32,514 nt of DNA from Candidatus Buchananbacteria bacterium RIFCSPHIGHO2_02_FULL_56_16 (GCA_001817495.1 MHIL01000010.1:5879-38392); one strand, 5' to 3'. Positions 15,558 to 24,673 are shown, counted from the first letter of the stretch. Numbers and translations are program-made. Notes: generated by a model not told the origin, from the sequence alone.

Positions 15558-15570
15558 CACTGAACCGGCC

Positions 15571-17844
15571 CTACACCGCCCCAATCCGCACCCGCTTCAG
15601 CCGCAGTGAGTTGGTTACGACAAAGACTGAACTAAACGCCATCGCGCCGGAAGCGATGATCGGGTGAAGCAGGATGCCCCAGAACGGATAGAGTACGCCG
15701 GCGGCGATTGGAATGCCGAGGATGTTGTAGATGAAGGCCCAAAACAGGTTCCACCGAATGGTGCTCATCGTCGCCCGGCTCAAGCGGATGGCTTCGACAA
15801 TCTTACGCAGGTCGCCGGCGACTAAAGTAATGTCGGCGGCTTCCATTGCTACGTCGGTGCCGCTGCCGAGCGCCATGCCGATGTCAGCCTGGGCCAGAGC
15901 CGGGGCGTCATTGATGCCGTCGCCGACCATAATCACCTTGTGTCCCTGTTGTTGCAGGGCCTGGACTGCTTCGGCTTTATGTTCGGGCAGCACCTCGGCG
16001 CGCACCTCGGTGATGCCCACCTGGCTGGCGATCGCGTTGGCCGTGGCAACGTTGTCGCCGGTAATCATCACCACCTGCAGGCCCAGACGCTGCAGCGACT
16101 TAACCGCTTCAGCCGAGCTGGATTTAAGCGTGTCGGCCAGGGCAATCAAGCCGGCGGCTTGACCATCAATGGCAACGTAGACCACGGTTTTGCCCGCCGC
16201 GGCCAGCCGCTGGGCATCAGCGGCAAATCGATCGGTGTTAATTCCCCGCTCGGCCATAAAGCCGGGCTTACCGACCAGCACCTGCCGGCCTTCCACCGTC
16301 GCTTCCAAACCAAAGCCGGCGACCGCCTTGAAGTGCTGCGGCTCGGGCAGCGCCGCGCCGGCGGCCTGGGCGTGCTTAACAATGGCGACGCCGAGGGGAT
16401 GCTCGCTGCCGCGCTCGGCGGCGGCGGCGCTGCGCAGCAACGCAGCGGGATCGTCGGCTACCACGTCGGTTACTTCCGGCGCGCCCTGGGTGAGCGTTCC
16501 GGTTTTATCCAAAATAACGGTGTTGGCTTTCTGGGTCAGCTCGAGGCTCTCGGCGTCGCGAATCAGGATACCGTGCTCGGCGCCGCGGCCGGTGCCGACG
16601 ATAATGGCGGTCGGCGTCGCCAGGCCCAGCGCGCAGGGGCAGGCGACAATCAGGACCGCGATGAAGGTGAAAAACGCCAACGCGAACGGCTGGCCGGCCA
16701 GGAGCCAGACGACGAACGTAACGATGCTGATGGCGATGACGACCGGCACGAAGTAGCCGGAGATCAGGTCGGCAAGCTTTTGAATCGGCGCCTTGGAGCC
16801 CTGGGCTTCTTCGACCAGCCGGATGATCTGCTGGAGGGCCGTGTCAGCGCCGACTTTGGTCGCCCGGAACTTGAACAGCCCGGACTTGTTGAGCGTCGCG
16901 CCGATGACCGGGTCGCCCGTGGTCTTATCAACCGGCACGCTCTCGCCGGAAATCATTGACTCATCGATGGCCGAGCTGCCGTCGGTTATTACGCCGTCAA
17001 CCGGGATCTTTTCACCCGGCCGGACGACGACGGTATCGCCGACCACCACCTGCTCAATCGGCAGATCGAGCTCGTGACCGTCGCGAACCACCCGGGCGGT
17101 CTTGGCGGCCAGGCCGGCCAGCTTCTTAATCGCCTCCGATGCCTGACCCTTGGCCCGCGCCTCGAGGTACTTACCCAGGACAATCAGGGTCAGGATAACC
17201 ACCGACGCGTCAAAGTAGACGTTCGCTTCTATGCCCGCGCCGGTAAAGAGCTGGGGCAGGAGGGTAGCCAGCACCGAGTAGCCGTAGGCTGCGCTGGTAC
17301 CCACGGCGATCAGCGTGTCCATGCTGGCCGAGAAATGCTTGAGCCCGGCCAAGGTCCCGCGGTAGAACTGCGAGCCGAGCCAAAACTGGATCGGCGTAGC
17401 GATCAGGAGCTGAAGGGCGAAGAGCACCTCGCGCGGAGCGAGGCCCATCAGCGCGGGTACCATGTCCGGCAGGGTCAGGAGTATTACCGCCACCGAGGCG
17501 ATCGCGCCGAGCATGGTTTTACGCCGCAGCCGAGCGATGTCGCGCTCCTTGAGCATGGCCGCGTGGTCGTGCTCACCGGCCACTGACGCGCCGGGTTGCC
17601 CGTCGTGGCTCATGCCGTGGTGATTAGCGGCCGGCGCGGACTGGATGATCCGGTAGTCACCGGCCGAGGCAACGGCAGTTTGCAGCGCCTGGGCGCTGAC
17701 GTCGGCGCTCGCGTCAACGGTGGCTTTTTCCGAGGCGTAGTTAACCACCGCGCTAGTAACGCCGGGTACCTTTTTGAGCTGGCGCTCGATACTGAGCGCG
17801 CAGCTCGCGCAGTGCATGCCGTGAATGGCAAACGTTTGCTTCAT
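15571..17844 (-). CDS. copA: Copper-exporting P1B-1 ATPase (CopA type)
   Basis: Inner-membrane pump that exports Cu(I) from the cytoplasm. The 757-residue protein has one N-terminal HMA domain with Cys12 and Cys15 (GMHCASC), a His/Met-rich linker (74-94, NHHGMSHDG and EHDHAAM), the TGES-like ISGES (298-302), the transport motif CPC (402-404), the phosphorylated Asp446 in DKTGTLT, an SEHPLG nucleotide-domain motif and [10 protein letters not shown]. Eight membrane helices are expected. Start ATG 17844 lacks a Shine-Dalgarno. It lies downstream of the HMA chaperone and the HMA/DsbD/cupredoxin genes, separated by repeat copy 2. Specificity for copper rests on CPC with the MxCxxC-type N-terminus. 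Confidence 0.95.
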   Translation of the reverse strand: MKQTFAIHGMHCASCALSIERQLKKVPGVTSAVVNYASEKATVDASADVSAQALQTAVASAGDYRIIQSAPAANHHGMSHDGQPGASVAGEHDHAAMLKERDIARLRRKTMLGAIASVAVILLTLPDMVPALMGLAPREVLFALQLLIATPIQFWLGSQFYRGTLAGLKHFSASMDTLIAVGTSAAYGYSVLATLLPQLFTGAGIEANVYFDASVVILTLIVLGKYLEARAKGQASEAIKKLAGLAAKTARVVRDGHELDLPIEQVVVGDTVVVRPGEKIPVDGVITDGSSAIDESMISGESVPVDKTTGDPVIGATLNKSGLFKFRATKVGADTALQQIIRLVEEAQGSKAPIQKLADLISGYFVPVVIAISIVTFVVWLLAGQPFALAFFTFIAVLIVACPCALGLATPTAIIVGTGRGAEHGILIRDAESLELTQKANTVILDKTGTLTQGAPEVTDVVADDPAALLRSAAAAERGSEHPLGVAIVKHAQAAGAALPEPQHFKAVAGFGLEATVEGRQVLVGKPGFMAERGINTDRFAADAQRLAAAGKTVVYVAIDGQAAGLIALADTLKSSSAEAVKSLQRLGLQVVMITGDNVATANAIASQVGITEVRAEVLPEHKAEAVQALQQQGHKVIMVGDGINDAPALAQADIGMALGSGTDVAMEAADITLVAGDLRKIVEAIRLSRATMSTIRWNLFWAFIYNILGIPIAAGVLYPFWGILLHPIIASGAMAFSSVFVVTNSLRLKRVRIGAV

Positions 17845-17867
17845 ATTCTAGAGCTTTAAAGTAGCGA

Positions 17868-17972
17868 GGAATTAGGAGTTAGGAATTAGCTTTTTAGCTT
17901 CTTAGCTTGTAGCTTTTTAGTACAACGTACAAGGACTCTCCAATTCCTAAAAAGCTAAGAAGCTACAAGCTA
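17868..17972. repeat. AGCTT-family dispersed repeat, copy 2 (105 bp, inverted)
   Basis: Reverse complement of 8885-9004 minus one 15-bp unit. It starts GGAATTAGGAGTTAGGAATT and contains the centre GTACAACGTAC and AAGGACTCTCCAATTCC. It fills the gap between copA and the HMA protein gene. Confidence 0.9.
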
Positions 17973-17984
17973 ATTAGTGTGAGC

Positions 17985-18212
17985 TCAAGCAGCGGACGCG
18001 GGCAAAACAACCCGGTACGGACCGAGGGCTTCGATGACGGCAACGATGTTGCGAACATCGAGCGTTGGTTCGTGGGTAATGGTCGTTTGTCCGGTTTGGT
18101 AGTTGACGGCGCAGCTTTTTACGCCCGGCAGCTCGGCGCAGACGTCTTCAATCAACGCCTGACAAGCCGTGCAGTGGGTGCCGCTGACCATTAGTTCAGT
18201 CGTGGTGAGCAT
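17985..18212 (-). CDS. HMA-domain metallochaperone (CopZ-like)
   Basis: A 75-residue single-domain protein with the metal site HCTAC (His13, Cys14, Cys17) at the usual place after the first strand, and the ELPGVKSCAVNYQTGQTTI continuation of the ferredoxin-like HMA fold. Likely delivers Cu(I) to the neighbouring CopA ATPase or to the fused HMA protein upstream. It starts 10 bp after the 18223-19677 gene ends and is therefore in the same operon. The usual GM(T/H)C is GTHC here. It has an additional cysteine at 34. Confidence 0.85.
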   Translation of the reverse strand: MLTTTELMVSGTHCTACQALIEDVCAELPGVKSCAVNYQTGQTTITHEPTLDVRNIVAVIEALGPYRVVLPASAA

Positions 18213-18222
18213 AGCGGCTGCG

Positions 18223-19677
18223 TTAGCTCGTCAGACAGTTGGCGACTTTCGGATCACAGGCTGGTTGCTTTTGGCGCGGCGCAGCTGCGGGCTGATCGCC
18301 GTCGACAACGATGATCGCCGCGCCGGGCGTGCCCATTCCCATGGCGCAGCTGAACTCAAAGGTACCGGTCTGGGTCGGAGTAAAGGCGATCCGCTTGATG
18401 CTGTTTTTCGGCAGGAACTCGCGGATGCCCAGCTTGGGCGCGATGAACGAACTCATGCAGCCAGCGGCGCGGCTGCCGTCAATTTCCCAGACGACCGGCA
18501 TCCCCTTTTTGACGGTGAACTGTGCGGGAATGTACTCGGTGCCGCTGACCTGCATCTTAAGCACCTGGGTACCGTTAACAATCTGAACGTTGGGGTCAAC
18601 GGCTTGGGCCGTGGCCGCGGGCGGTGACTGGCGCAGGGCGGTAAACGGGTTACCCGCCAGCACCAGACCGTTTTGGATGTTGAACACACCCAGCAGAATT
18701 GCCGTCACACCGGCGACTTTAAGCAGCAGCTGCTGGGGACTGCCGCGCAAGACCGACGAGAGCGCACTCACGGAGAGCAAGGCCGGCATCGTACCCAGGG
18801 CGAAGAAAAACATTAAGAGCGCGCCGCGGGCAATGCCGCCCTGGCTCAAGACGTAGAGCTGCAGGGCCTGGGTAAAGCCACAGGGCAAGAAGAACGTCAG
18901 CGCTCCCAAGGTGATCGGCGCCGCTTTTGAATCACTCTCGGCCAGATCGTGGATCTTGTGGCTCAAACCTTTTGGCAGTTTGACCGAGAGACGCTGCAGC
19001 CCCGGAAAGAAGTGAAGCAACTGCAAGCCAAGCAGAATCATGGCGATGCTCGCGACGATGATGACCATGCCGTTGAACCGGTCCGAGAAGGAGATCACCG
19101 ACCCCAGTGCGCCGACCAAGCCGCCAAACAAGGTGTAGCCGCCGAGCCGGCCGAGATTGAAGTAGAGTAGCGGCCGAAACTTACGGCTCGCGCTCACCCC
19201 CGGGTGCTGCTCGGCGTAACGGGCGGCAGCGGCGAGCAGCAAACCGCCGGTTACCGCCATACAAGTCGTGATTGAAGCAACTAGGCCAATGCCAAACACC
19301 AAGCCGTAGTTCATGTTTTCCGAGATGCCAAAGCCTCGGGGGATGAGGTTGAGCTTGCCCAACAAGAGGTAGAGGGCAACCATGATCAAGAAGATCGCGC
19401 CGATCTGGAGGTACTCCGCCCCGCGGCCGCGTTGTGCTGCCGGCGCCAGGTCAACGGCTTGCCCATCAGCAGCAGTAATGCGGTAGCCGTCAGCGCCGAT
19501 CGCCTGCTGGAGCGCGGCCACGTCCGGCCGGGTCGAGTAGCGGACAATCGCCCGCTTGGCCGCGTGACTGACGGACACCCGCTCGACGCCCGCTACCTGC
19601 CGGAACTTGCGTTCGATGAGCACCTCACAGCTCTGGCAGTGCATCCCGTCAATGCGAAGGTGTAATTTGTGACTCAT
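18223..19677 (-). CDS. HMA / DsbD-like membrane / cupredoxin fusion protein
   Basis: A 484-residue three-module protein. Residues 5-68 are an HMA domain with Cys14 and Cys17 (GMHCQSC). Residues 90-340 are a six-helix membrane module of the DsbD_2/TauE-like type with Cys139 (SITTCM) and Cys266 (FLPCGFTQ), the positions where DsbD/CcdA proteins carry their redox pair. Residues 365-460 are an extracytoplasmic cupredoxin with probable copper ligands Cys407 (AAGCMSS), Cys444 and Met446/Met448 (EFSCAMGM). The tail holds two more cysteines (474, 481). The order suggests copper or electrons passed from the cytoplasmic HMA across the membrane to the cupredoxin; that is inference. No ribosome binding site is visible. 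It is followed by the free HMA gene and copA. Confidence 0.88.
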   Translation of the reverse strand: MSHKLHLRIDGMHCQSCEVLIERKFRQVAGVERVSVSHAAKRAIVRYSTRPDVAALQQAIGADGYRITAADGQAVDLAPAAQRGRGAEYLQIGAIFLIMVALYLLLGKLNLIPRGFGISENMNYGLVFGIGLVASITTCMAVTGGLLLAAAARYAEQHPGVSASRKFRPLLYFNLGRLGGYTLFGGLVGALGSVISFSDRFNGMVIIVASIAMILLGLQLLHFFPGLQRLSVKLPKGLSHKIHDLAESDSKAAPITLGALTFFLPCGFTQALQLYVLSQGGIARGALLMFFFALGTMPALLSVSALSSVLRGSPQQLLLKVAGVTAILLGVFNIQNGLVLAGNPFTALRQSPPAATAQAVDPNVQIVNGTQVLKMQVSGTEYIPAQFTVKKGMPVVWEIDGSRAAGCMSSFIAPKLGIREFLPKNSIKRIAFTPTQTGTFEFSCAMGMGTPGAAIIVVDGDQPAAAPRQKQPACDPKVANCLTS

Positions 19678-19713
19678 ACAGAAATTAGCTAAACGTAATG
19701 AATGAAACTTAAC

Positions 19714-19766
19714 AAAAAATCTTATCCCGAACGCGCCGAACCAACCGGTCCGACAGGGATAAGATT
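19714..19766 (-). terminator. Terminator of the 20197-19778 gene
   Basis: AATCTTATCCC (19718-19728) pairs perfectly with GGGATAAGATT (19756-19766); on the minus strand a T run follows. The 27-base loop contains a smaller ACCGGT palindrome. Confidence 0.85.
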
Positions 19767-19777
19767 ACAATGAATCG

Positions 19778-20197
19778 TTAGTAAATTTTGGGATGGATGA
19801 CGCCCGTGGCAAAGGCCAGGCGCAAGTAGCTCGCTTCGGCCCAGTTGAGCCGGTATAAACCAATTGGGTGTGCTCGTCCCAATGGCTTCGCAATAGTAAC
19901 TGGCGATGTATCCCGCTCCGCGCGAGCAGCAACGAAGAAAAATCCAAACAGTAAAATCAGTAGCCCGGCCGATGCCGGCAGGATGGGACTGGCCAGCAAG
20001 TGCCACCGGGAAATATGTTCAGTCAAGCTCATGGGACACAGCGAGTTGCCAGGCGCGAACGGGCAGCTCATCATGATACCGTGCTGACCACTGCTCATCT
20101 GAATGTTCATGCTAAGCCCGAGCATGGTAAAAAGGGCAAAGGTCAGCAGAATGACCATTGCCGCTATTTTTGCTAGTGAAGAGTAGGTCCATTGCAT
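19778..20197 (-). CDS. Small two-helix membrane protein with CPF...CPM loop
   Basis: Function unknown. 139 residues from ATG 20197: a membrane helix at about 8-29, an extracytoplasmic loop with Met- and Cys-rich sequence MMSCPFAPGNSLCPMSLTEH (42-61, Cys45 and Cys54), a second helix at 72-91, and a cytoplasmic tail ending RLAFATGVIHPKIY. The longer reading frame to 20278 is rejected because a near-consensus promoter ends six bases before ATG 20197, making the mRNA leaderless. The tail motif recurs in the protein at 28399-28833. The Met/Cys loop could bind copper, consistent with its place between two copper ATPase operons; that is inference. Confidence 0.8.
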   Translation of the reverse strand: MQWTYSSLAKIAAMVILLTFALFTMLGLSMNIQMSSGQHGIMMSCPFAPGNSLCPMSLTEHISRWHLLASPILPASAGLLILLFGFFFVAARAERDTSPVTIAKPLGRAHPIGLYRLNWAEASYLRLAFATGVIHPKIY

Positions 20198-20203
20198 GTT
20201 AGC

Positions 20204-20232
20204 AGTATAAACCAGGAATAGCACCACGTCAA
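20204..20232 (-). promoter_or_regulatory. Near-consensus promoter giving a leaderless mRNA
   Basis: TTGACG (20227-20232), 17-bp spacer, TATACT (20204-20209); six bases separate the -10 box from ATG 20197, so transcription should begin at the start codon. Confidence 0.85.
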
Positions 20233-20284
20233 GAGTGCGCGGAATGAACACGCTTTCGGTCTCGGCAAAAAGAAACAACAGCGG

Positions 20285-20335
20285 ATAAATTAAATCGGCC
20301 AGGCTAATTGGGCCGCTTTAATTTACTTTTTTTGT
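20285..20335. repeat. Inverted repeat with T run on the + strand
   Basis: AAATTAAATCGGCC (20287-20300) and GGCCGCTTTAATTT pair imperfectly around AGGCTAATT; a run of seven T follows on the + strand only. It lies after the stop of the CopB-like gene and upstream of the next promoter. A terminator role is likely but its orientation is wrong for a simple minus-strand terminator. Confidence 0.5.
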
Positions 20336-20341
20336 ATGATG

Positions 20342-22507
20342 CTAAATTTTTTGTTTTTTTAGCAGCACCGCATTAATGGCCACCATGACGGTCGAAAGAG
20401 ACATAAATACCGCGGCTAAGGCTGGTTGCAGCAGGATTCCCTTAGCGGCTAAAACCCCAGCTGCTAGCGGTATGGCCACGATGTTGTAACCAGTGGCCCA
20501 AAACAGATTTTGAATCATTTTGGTGTAGGTAAGCCGTGAGAGCCGGATGATTTTAGCAATATCGCGCGGGTCGTCTCTGACCAGGATGATACCGGCCGAT
20601 TCAATGGCGACATTCGTCCCCGCGCCAATCGCAATCCCAAGGTCGGCTTGGGTGAGCGCTGGCGCGTCATTGACCCCGTCACCGACCATGGCAACTTTTT
20701 GCCCCTTTGATTGCAAGAGTTTTACTTTCTCTGATTTTTGGTCCGGTAGCACTTTTGCGAAGTATTCGTCAATGCCCAGTTCGCTGGCCACCCAGGCAGC
20801 GACATCTTCAGCGTCACCAGTAACCATGGCGGTTTTGACCCCCATTTCGCGGAGTGATTTTATTGCTTGACGTGATTCCTCACGAATAACGTCGGCCAGC
20901 GCAATGGCGCCGAGCATTCGCTTTTGAGCGATAACAAAAATAACGGTTTTACCCTGCACCGAAAGCTCATGAATAGCTGCTTGCATTGTTGCGGTTAGTA
21001 CCGCACCGCTCTCGGCTAAGAGGGTTGAGCTGCCAACCATGACCTCGCTACCGTCGATGAGTGCTTGAGCGCCCTTGCCGGCAATTCGGCTGAAGCCGCT
21101 CATTGCCATCAAATCCAAATTTCGATTTTTGGCCTCTCTGACGATCGCTTGAGCGATTGGATGTTCAGACTGGCTATTAACGGAAGCCGCGTGCCGGAGC
21201 ACCCGCGCTTCATCGGTCGCGTCCGCGGGTAGGATTTTGTCGATACCGAACTCACCTTTGGTTAGTGTTCCGGTCTTGTCGAACAGCACAACGTCGATAT
21301 TACGCGCCGCCTCAAGGGCCAGCCGCTGCTTGACCAAAAAACCGTTCTGGGCGGCTTTGGTGGTTGAAATCGATGCCACTAAAGGAATGGCCAGCCCCAG
21401 CGCGTGCGGACAGGCAATAACCAGCACGGCCACCATCCGCTCAATGGCAAAAGCGGGCTCCGCTACCGCCAGCCAACTGGCAAGGGTGACGCCGCCGGTG
21501 ACAACCGCAATAATGGTTAGGTAGTAGGCGGCTCTATCCGAAAGCATCTGCAGCCGCGACTTCGAGCTCTGGGCTTCGGCCACCAGGCGCATCACGCCGG
21601 CCAAAAAAGTCTCATCACCAATTTTTGTCACCTCGATTTTTAGTGCACCGTCGCCGTTGATCGTGCCCGCGATCACCGCATCGCCGACTTTCTTCGTCAC
21701 GAGCTTCGATTCACCGGTAGCAATTGACTCATTGACATCGGAGCTGCCTTCGGTAACGACGCCGTCGGTGGGGATTTTCCCGCCGGGCTTGACCAGCACG
21801 ATATCTCCAGCTCGAATCGCTTCAAGCGGCACCAGTTCAGTTTTGCCATTTCTGATCACTTCGGCTTGATCCGGCAACAGCCTTGATAGTTCTTTCAGGG
21901 CGCTCTGGGCGCCGGTTACCGCCCGCATTTCCAGCCAGTGGCCGAGCAGCATGATGGTAATCAGGGTGGAGAGTTCCCAGAAGAGCGTCTTGTCGCCGCC
22001 CGCCACGGTTACGTAGAGGCTGTAGACATAGGCGGTGGAAATGGCCAGGGAGATTAGCGTCATCATACCGGGCAGCTTGGCTTTCAGCTCGCGGTAGGCT
22101 GCAGCGATAAACACCCAGCCGCCATAAAAAAAGATTATCGACGCCAGAGTGAGCGGCAGGTAGACTGACCCAGGAAACGACGGCGCTTGGTATTTCAGCA
22201 GCGTCTGAGCGATGTCCGAGTATGCCACCACCGGCAGTGACAAGCTGAGGCTGACTAAAAATTTTACTTTGAAAATGTTGGTTGAATGCCCTTGGTGTTT
22301 ATTAAAGCCATCGTGACCGGCACGGGCGCCTTCCTTTTCTTTTAGGGGCACCAGCTGCATGCCACATTCGGGACACAGGCCAGCCTGATGTTGGCGGACC
22401 GTCGGATGCATCGGGCATGTGTATGTAGCCGCTGATCCCGCCGGCTTTGTCATGTGACTGCGGGGGGCAGACCCGTGGTTATGATGTTGCTGGTTGGGTT
22501 GATTCAT
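20342..22507 (-). CDS. copB: Copper-translocating P-type ATPase, CopB (CPH) type
   Basis: Membrane ATPase of 721 residues with motif CPH (366-368, [13 protein letters not shown]), the P1B-3 signature seen in CopB. Asp410 in DKTGTLTKG is phosphorylated; ATGES (263-267) and [10 protein letters not shown] are present. The N-terminus is His-rich (QHHNHG, 7-12; [11 protein letters not shown], 64-74) and carries a heavy-metal-binding domain TCPMHP...[12 protein letters not shown] (30-53). ATG 22507 is chosen because earlier in-frame ATGs lie inside the upstream gene and give no family-like sequence. It overlaps the preceding gene by 29 bp and forms an operon with it and the DUF302 gene. Archaeal and bacterial CopB prefer Cu(II) or Cu(I) export. 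Confidence 0.93.
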   Translation of the reverse strand: MNQPNQQHHNHGSAPRSHMTKPAGSAATYTCPMHPTVRQHQAGLCPECGMQLVPLKEKEGARAGHDGFNKHQGHSTNIFKVKFLVSLSLSLPVVAYSDIAQTLLKYQAPSFPGSVYLPLTLASIIFFYGGWVFIAAAYRELKAKLPGMMTLISLAISTAYVYSLYVTVAGGDKTLFWELSTLITIMLLGHWLEMRAVTGAQSALKELSRLLPDQAEVIRNGKTELVPLEAIRAGDIVLVKPGGKIPTDGVVTEGSSDVNESIATGESKLVTKKVGDAVIAGTINGDGALKIEVTKIGDETFLAGVMRLVAEAQSSKSRLQMLSDRAAYYLTIIAVVTGGVTLASWLAVAEPAFAIERMVAVLVIACPHALGLAIPLVASISTTKAAQNGFLVKQRLALEAARNIDVVLFDKTGTLTKGEFGIDKILPADATDEARVLRHAASVNSQSEHPIAQAIVREAKNRNLDLMAMSGFSRIAGKGAQALIDGSEVMVGSSTLLAESGAVLTATMQAAIHELSVQGKTVIFVIAQKRMLGAIALADVIREESRQAIKSLREMGVKTAMVTGDAEDVAAWVASELGIDEYFAKVLPDQKSEKVKLLQSKGQKVAMVGDGVNDAPALTQADLGIAIGAGTNVAIESAGIILVRDDPRDIAKIIRLSRLTYTKMIQNLFWATGYNIVAIPLAAGVLAAKGILLQPALAAVFMSLSTVMVAINAVLLKKQKI

Positions 22508-23219
22508 ATTTTGAAAATGATCCGTAAAGGTATTGGTAGAATAGTTGCGCTTGGTCAACGATTGCTTGGAGGGTGGACTTTTCGTTCTCAATACTATTTT
22601 CACCCTCGGAAAATATAAAGAAGCAGCGAATGGCGGCTTCGTAATCCGAGGTGGGTAAGACGTAGCGGCCGTCAATTTTTTCTAGCCATTGCAACTCGTT
22701 TGCGTTGAGTAGTTTTTTATTGCTGATCGTGGTTTTGAGCAATAGATAATTTTTGGCCGTATGGATAAACTCGCGCTCAGTCCGGCCAGTGTTAGTATTA
22801 ATAAATCGAAATACGCCCCACGGCGCTCGAGCGAGCGATACAACAGCGGTGGCGAGCAGCTCTTCAAAAATGAGCCGCTTACCGTTTTTGTAGCGCTTCG
22901 GCTGAGCCAGTAGCCCCGTTGTCACCGCCTTCAAAAGCGGCAAGCGACGGTTGATTAAGCCAATGTACCGATAGGCATCGCTCAGTTGACTACTCGATAG
23001 TTCTAACGCCTGCTCCATCTGTTCTTTTTCCCGTTGTTTTCTTTCAATGTCTCTACGGTGCATTTGATAGACGCCATAGGCGATCCCAATCAGAAATACG
23101 TTAGCGAGCGACTGGGCAAAGACTTGGGGAATAAAAAAAACATGCCCAGTGATAAAGTGCGGCTGGGCGATTAGGAGAATGAGTAGCAGCAGGTAAATGG
23201 TTTTGGTGAATCGTGACAT
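22479..23219 (-). CDS. Membrane-anchored unknown protein with coiled coil
   Basis: Function unknown. 246 residues: helices at about 7-27 and 33-51 form a hairpin, then a charged coiled coil (MHRRDIERKQREKEQMEQALELSSSQLSDAYRYIG, 53-87) and a cytoplasmic domain of about 150 residues (LPLLKAVTTGLLAQ ... EYIHT-like REFIHTAKNYLLLK) that resembles a sensor-type module without catalytic residues. It begins 3 bp after DUF302 and overlaps the CopB start by 29 bp, so the three are co-translated. A role in sensing or regulating the ATPase is suggested only by this coupling. Confidence 0.75.
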   Translation of the reverse strand: MSRFTKTIYLLLLILLIAQPHFITGHVFFIPQVFAQSLANVFLIGIAYGVYQMHRRDIERKQREKEQMEQALELSSSQLSDAYRYIGLINRRLPLLKAVTTGLLAQPKRYKNGKRLIFEELLATAVVSLARAPWGVFRFINTNTGRTEREFIHTAKNYLLLKTTISNKKLLNANELQWLEKIDGRYVLPTSDYEAAIRCFFIFSEGENSIENEKSTLQAIVDQAQLFYQYLYGSFSKYESTQPATS

Positions 23220-23222
23220 GGG

Positions 23223-23609
23223 TTAAAGGCGGTCAATTACTCGCTGTAATATAACCTCAACTGCATCTGCCAGTGGTTTTAATTTTTCATTATCAATAAT
23301 GGTGAAAGCGACGCTTGGTTTCAGGGCTGAGACGACAACGCTGCCATCTTTTTCATAGACAATGACGTTACATGGAAGCAGTAAACCAATTTCTTCTTCA
23401 TTTTGTAGGGCCTGGTATGCTCGTGTCGGATTGCAGACGCCCAAAATGCGATAACGTTTGAATTCCACGTTAAGCTTCTCTTTCAGAGTCTTTCTGACGT
23501 CAATGTCGGTGAGCACGCCAAAGCCCTCTTTTTTCAACGCGGCGATGGTTTTGTTTATCGCCGTATCAAAAGGTATATTCAGTTGTTTAGCATAACCGTA
23601 CTTGGGCAT
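23223..23609 (-). CDS. DUF302 family protein
   Basis: A 128-residue soluble protein with the DUF302 core: a first strand-helix (YGYAKQLNIPFDTAINKTIAALKKEGFGVLTDIDV), FKRYRILGVCNPTRAYQAL, then GLLLPCNVIVYE and a C-terminal helix. Cys79 in CNP and Cys101 in LPCNV are conserved in the family. Members are small, often found next to copper or sulfur-redox genes, and have no proven activity. First gene of the DUF302-membrane protein-copB operon; the 204 bp upstream hold no other gene I can support. Confidence 0.88.
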   Translation of the reverse strand: MPKYGYAKQLNIPFDTAINKTIAALKKEGFGVLTDIDVRKTLKEKLNVEFKRYRILGVCNPTRAYQALQNEEEIGLLLPCNVIVYEKDGSVVVSALKPSVAFTIIDNEKLKPLADAVEVILQRVIDRL

Positions 23610-23813
23610 AGGTTAGATCAGTGTAAGCAGTAATTAATTCAGGGGCAGTTTTACGTCATGCCCGGGACACGGTACGGTGGCCACCGCTGCAGTGCGCAGT
23701 TCGTGGCCAGCGGAACCTTTCGTCTGTGACCATATGATTCAAGTACGTGAGTAAATTTTAAGTTTGGTTTTTGGCTATTTTTTAACAACCGCATTAATTA
23801 TGCATCTGGCAGT

Positions 23814-24083
23814 TTAGCTTTTAACCGCCCGGTTAAAGAGCCAGCTAAACAGCCAGGCACCAATGTAGGTGTACAGCACCGTTTGCCCGAGACCGGCGAT
23901 GAATCCGCCAAACGTAACGTTGAGACCCCGACCAAGAATTTCAAAATTCAAGAGGTGAAATAGCCAGCCCATGAGTTTCGTGGAAAACGCCGGAAAAAGG
24001 GCGACAAAAATCGTGCAGATACTATAGACCACGCCCGTTGTGGCCGCAGATTCCCAAGCAAACTTTTGTCCGTTCAGTTGCAT
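23814..24083 (-). CDS. DUF5676 family membrane protein (copy 1)
   Basis: An 89-residue protein with two to three membrane helices (TTGVVYSICTIFVALFPAF, GWLFHLLNF, and FGGFIAGLGQTVLYTYIGAWLFSWLFNRAV). It matches the small DUF5676 family, whose function is unknown but which is common beside heavy-metal genes. Third gene of the csoR-DUF2933-DUF5676 operon (gap of 15 bp). A clear paralogue lies at 29160-29432. Confidence 0.82.
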   Translation of the reverse strand: MQLNGQKFAWESAATTGVVYSICTIFVALFPAFSTKLMGWLFHLLNFEILGRGLNVTFGGFIAGLGQTVLYTYIGAWLFSWLFNRAVKS

Positions 24084-24098
24084 AGGTAAAAAATTACA

Positions 24099-24389
24099 TT
24101 AGTTAGAATGGTCAGTCTGGTTCTCTGAATCTGAATGGTCATCGTTTGTTGCGGTTTTTCGGTCGTCAGCCTGTTCGTTATGATGTTTACCGTGCCCAAA
24201 AAACATCCCCACATGGGCGACAATGAATACCACGACAAATATCAGCCAGGCCCATGATGATCCGCCACCCGTGGCGGCGCCCTTATTGAAGAAAAGCAGC
24301 AGGAGCAGCGGCAAAAGCAAACAACCGGCAATCATCCACCACATCATTTTAGCATCGTGGTTTGATTGGTTATTATGTGAATGATTCAT
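24099..24389 (-). CDS. DUF2933-like His-rich small membrane protein
   Basis: A 96-residue protein with two hydrophobic helices (MMWWMIAGCLLLPLLLLLFF and WAWLIFVVVFIVAHVGMFF) and histidines at both ends: HSHNNQSNHD at the N-terminus and GHGKHHNEQ...DDHSD...DHSN at the C-terminus. This layout fits the DUF2933 family, which accompanies copper resistance genes. It starts 11 bp after the CsoR-like gene. Metal buffering by the His clusters is inference. Confidence 0.7.
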   Translation of the reverse strand: MNHSHNNQSNHDAKMMWWMIAGCLLLPLLLLLFFNKGAATGGGSSWAWLIFVVVFIVAHVGMFFGHGKHHNEQADDRKTATNDDHSDSENQTDHSN

Positions 24390-24400
24390 ACGATTAAGCG

Positions 24401-24673
24401 TTACTTATTGGCTAAGGTGTATACTTCAATCAGTTCCCGAATTGTTTTTTCATCCTGACCCTTGATCTGCATTTGACGCTTGACATGGGTGCGCAGGTGA
24501 TTTTCCAACAGGAGGCGATCGAGGCTCTGCAGCGAACGCTGGATCGAGAGTGACTCGGCCAGAAGTTTGGTGCAGTAGTCCTCGCGCTCGACGGCTTTCA
24601 TGAGGCCCGCAACCTGGCCCTTGATAATCTTAGCCCGGTGGAGCGCTCGATGTTTGAGTTTTTGGTCTACCAT
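24401..24673 (-). CDS. csoR: CsoR/RcnR-family metal-sensing repressor with Cys-His-His site
   Basis: A 90-residue all-helical repressor (DUF156). Family marks are HRAKIIKGQVAGLMKAVE (12-29), the first metal ligand Cys34 in EDYC, LLLENHL with His59, and the third ligand position 63. In copper sensors position 63 is cysteine; here it is histidine (HLRTHV), as in the nickel/cobalt sensor RcnR. The RcnR extra N-terminal histidine (residue 3) is absent, although His8 and His12 are near. The gene has a strong promoter with an operator-like palindrome (24705-24726) and is followed by DUF2933 and DUF5676. Family is certain; the metal sensed is likely copper from context but the ligand change leaves that open. 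Confidence 0.92.
   Translation of the reverse strand: MVDQKLKHRALHRAKIIKGQVAGLMKAVEREDYCTKLLAESLSIQRSLQSLDRLLLENHLRTHVKRQMQIKGQDEKTIRELIEVYTLANK

Noticed and set aside
22508..22675. Extended N-terminus for the CopB-like ATPase
   Set aside because: The extra 56 residues overlap the upstream gene in another frame and lack family similarity; ATG 22507 gives a His-rich start typical of CopB.
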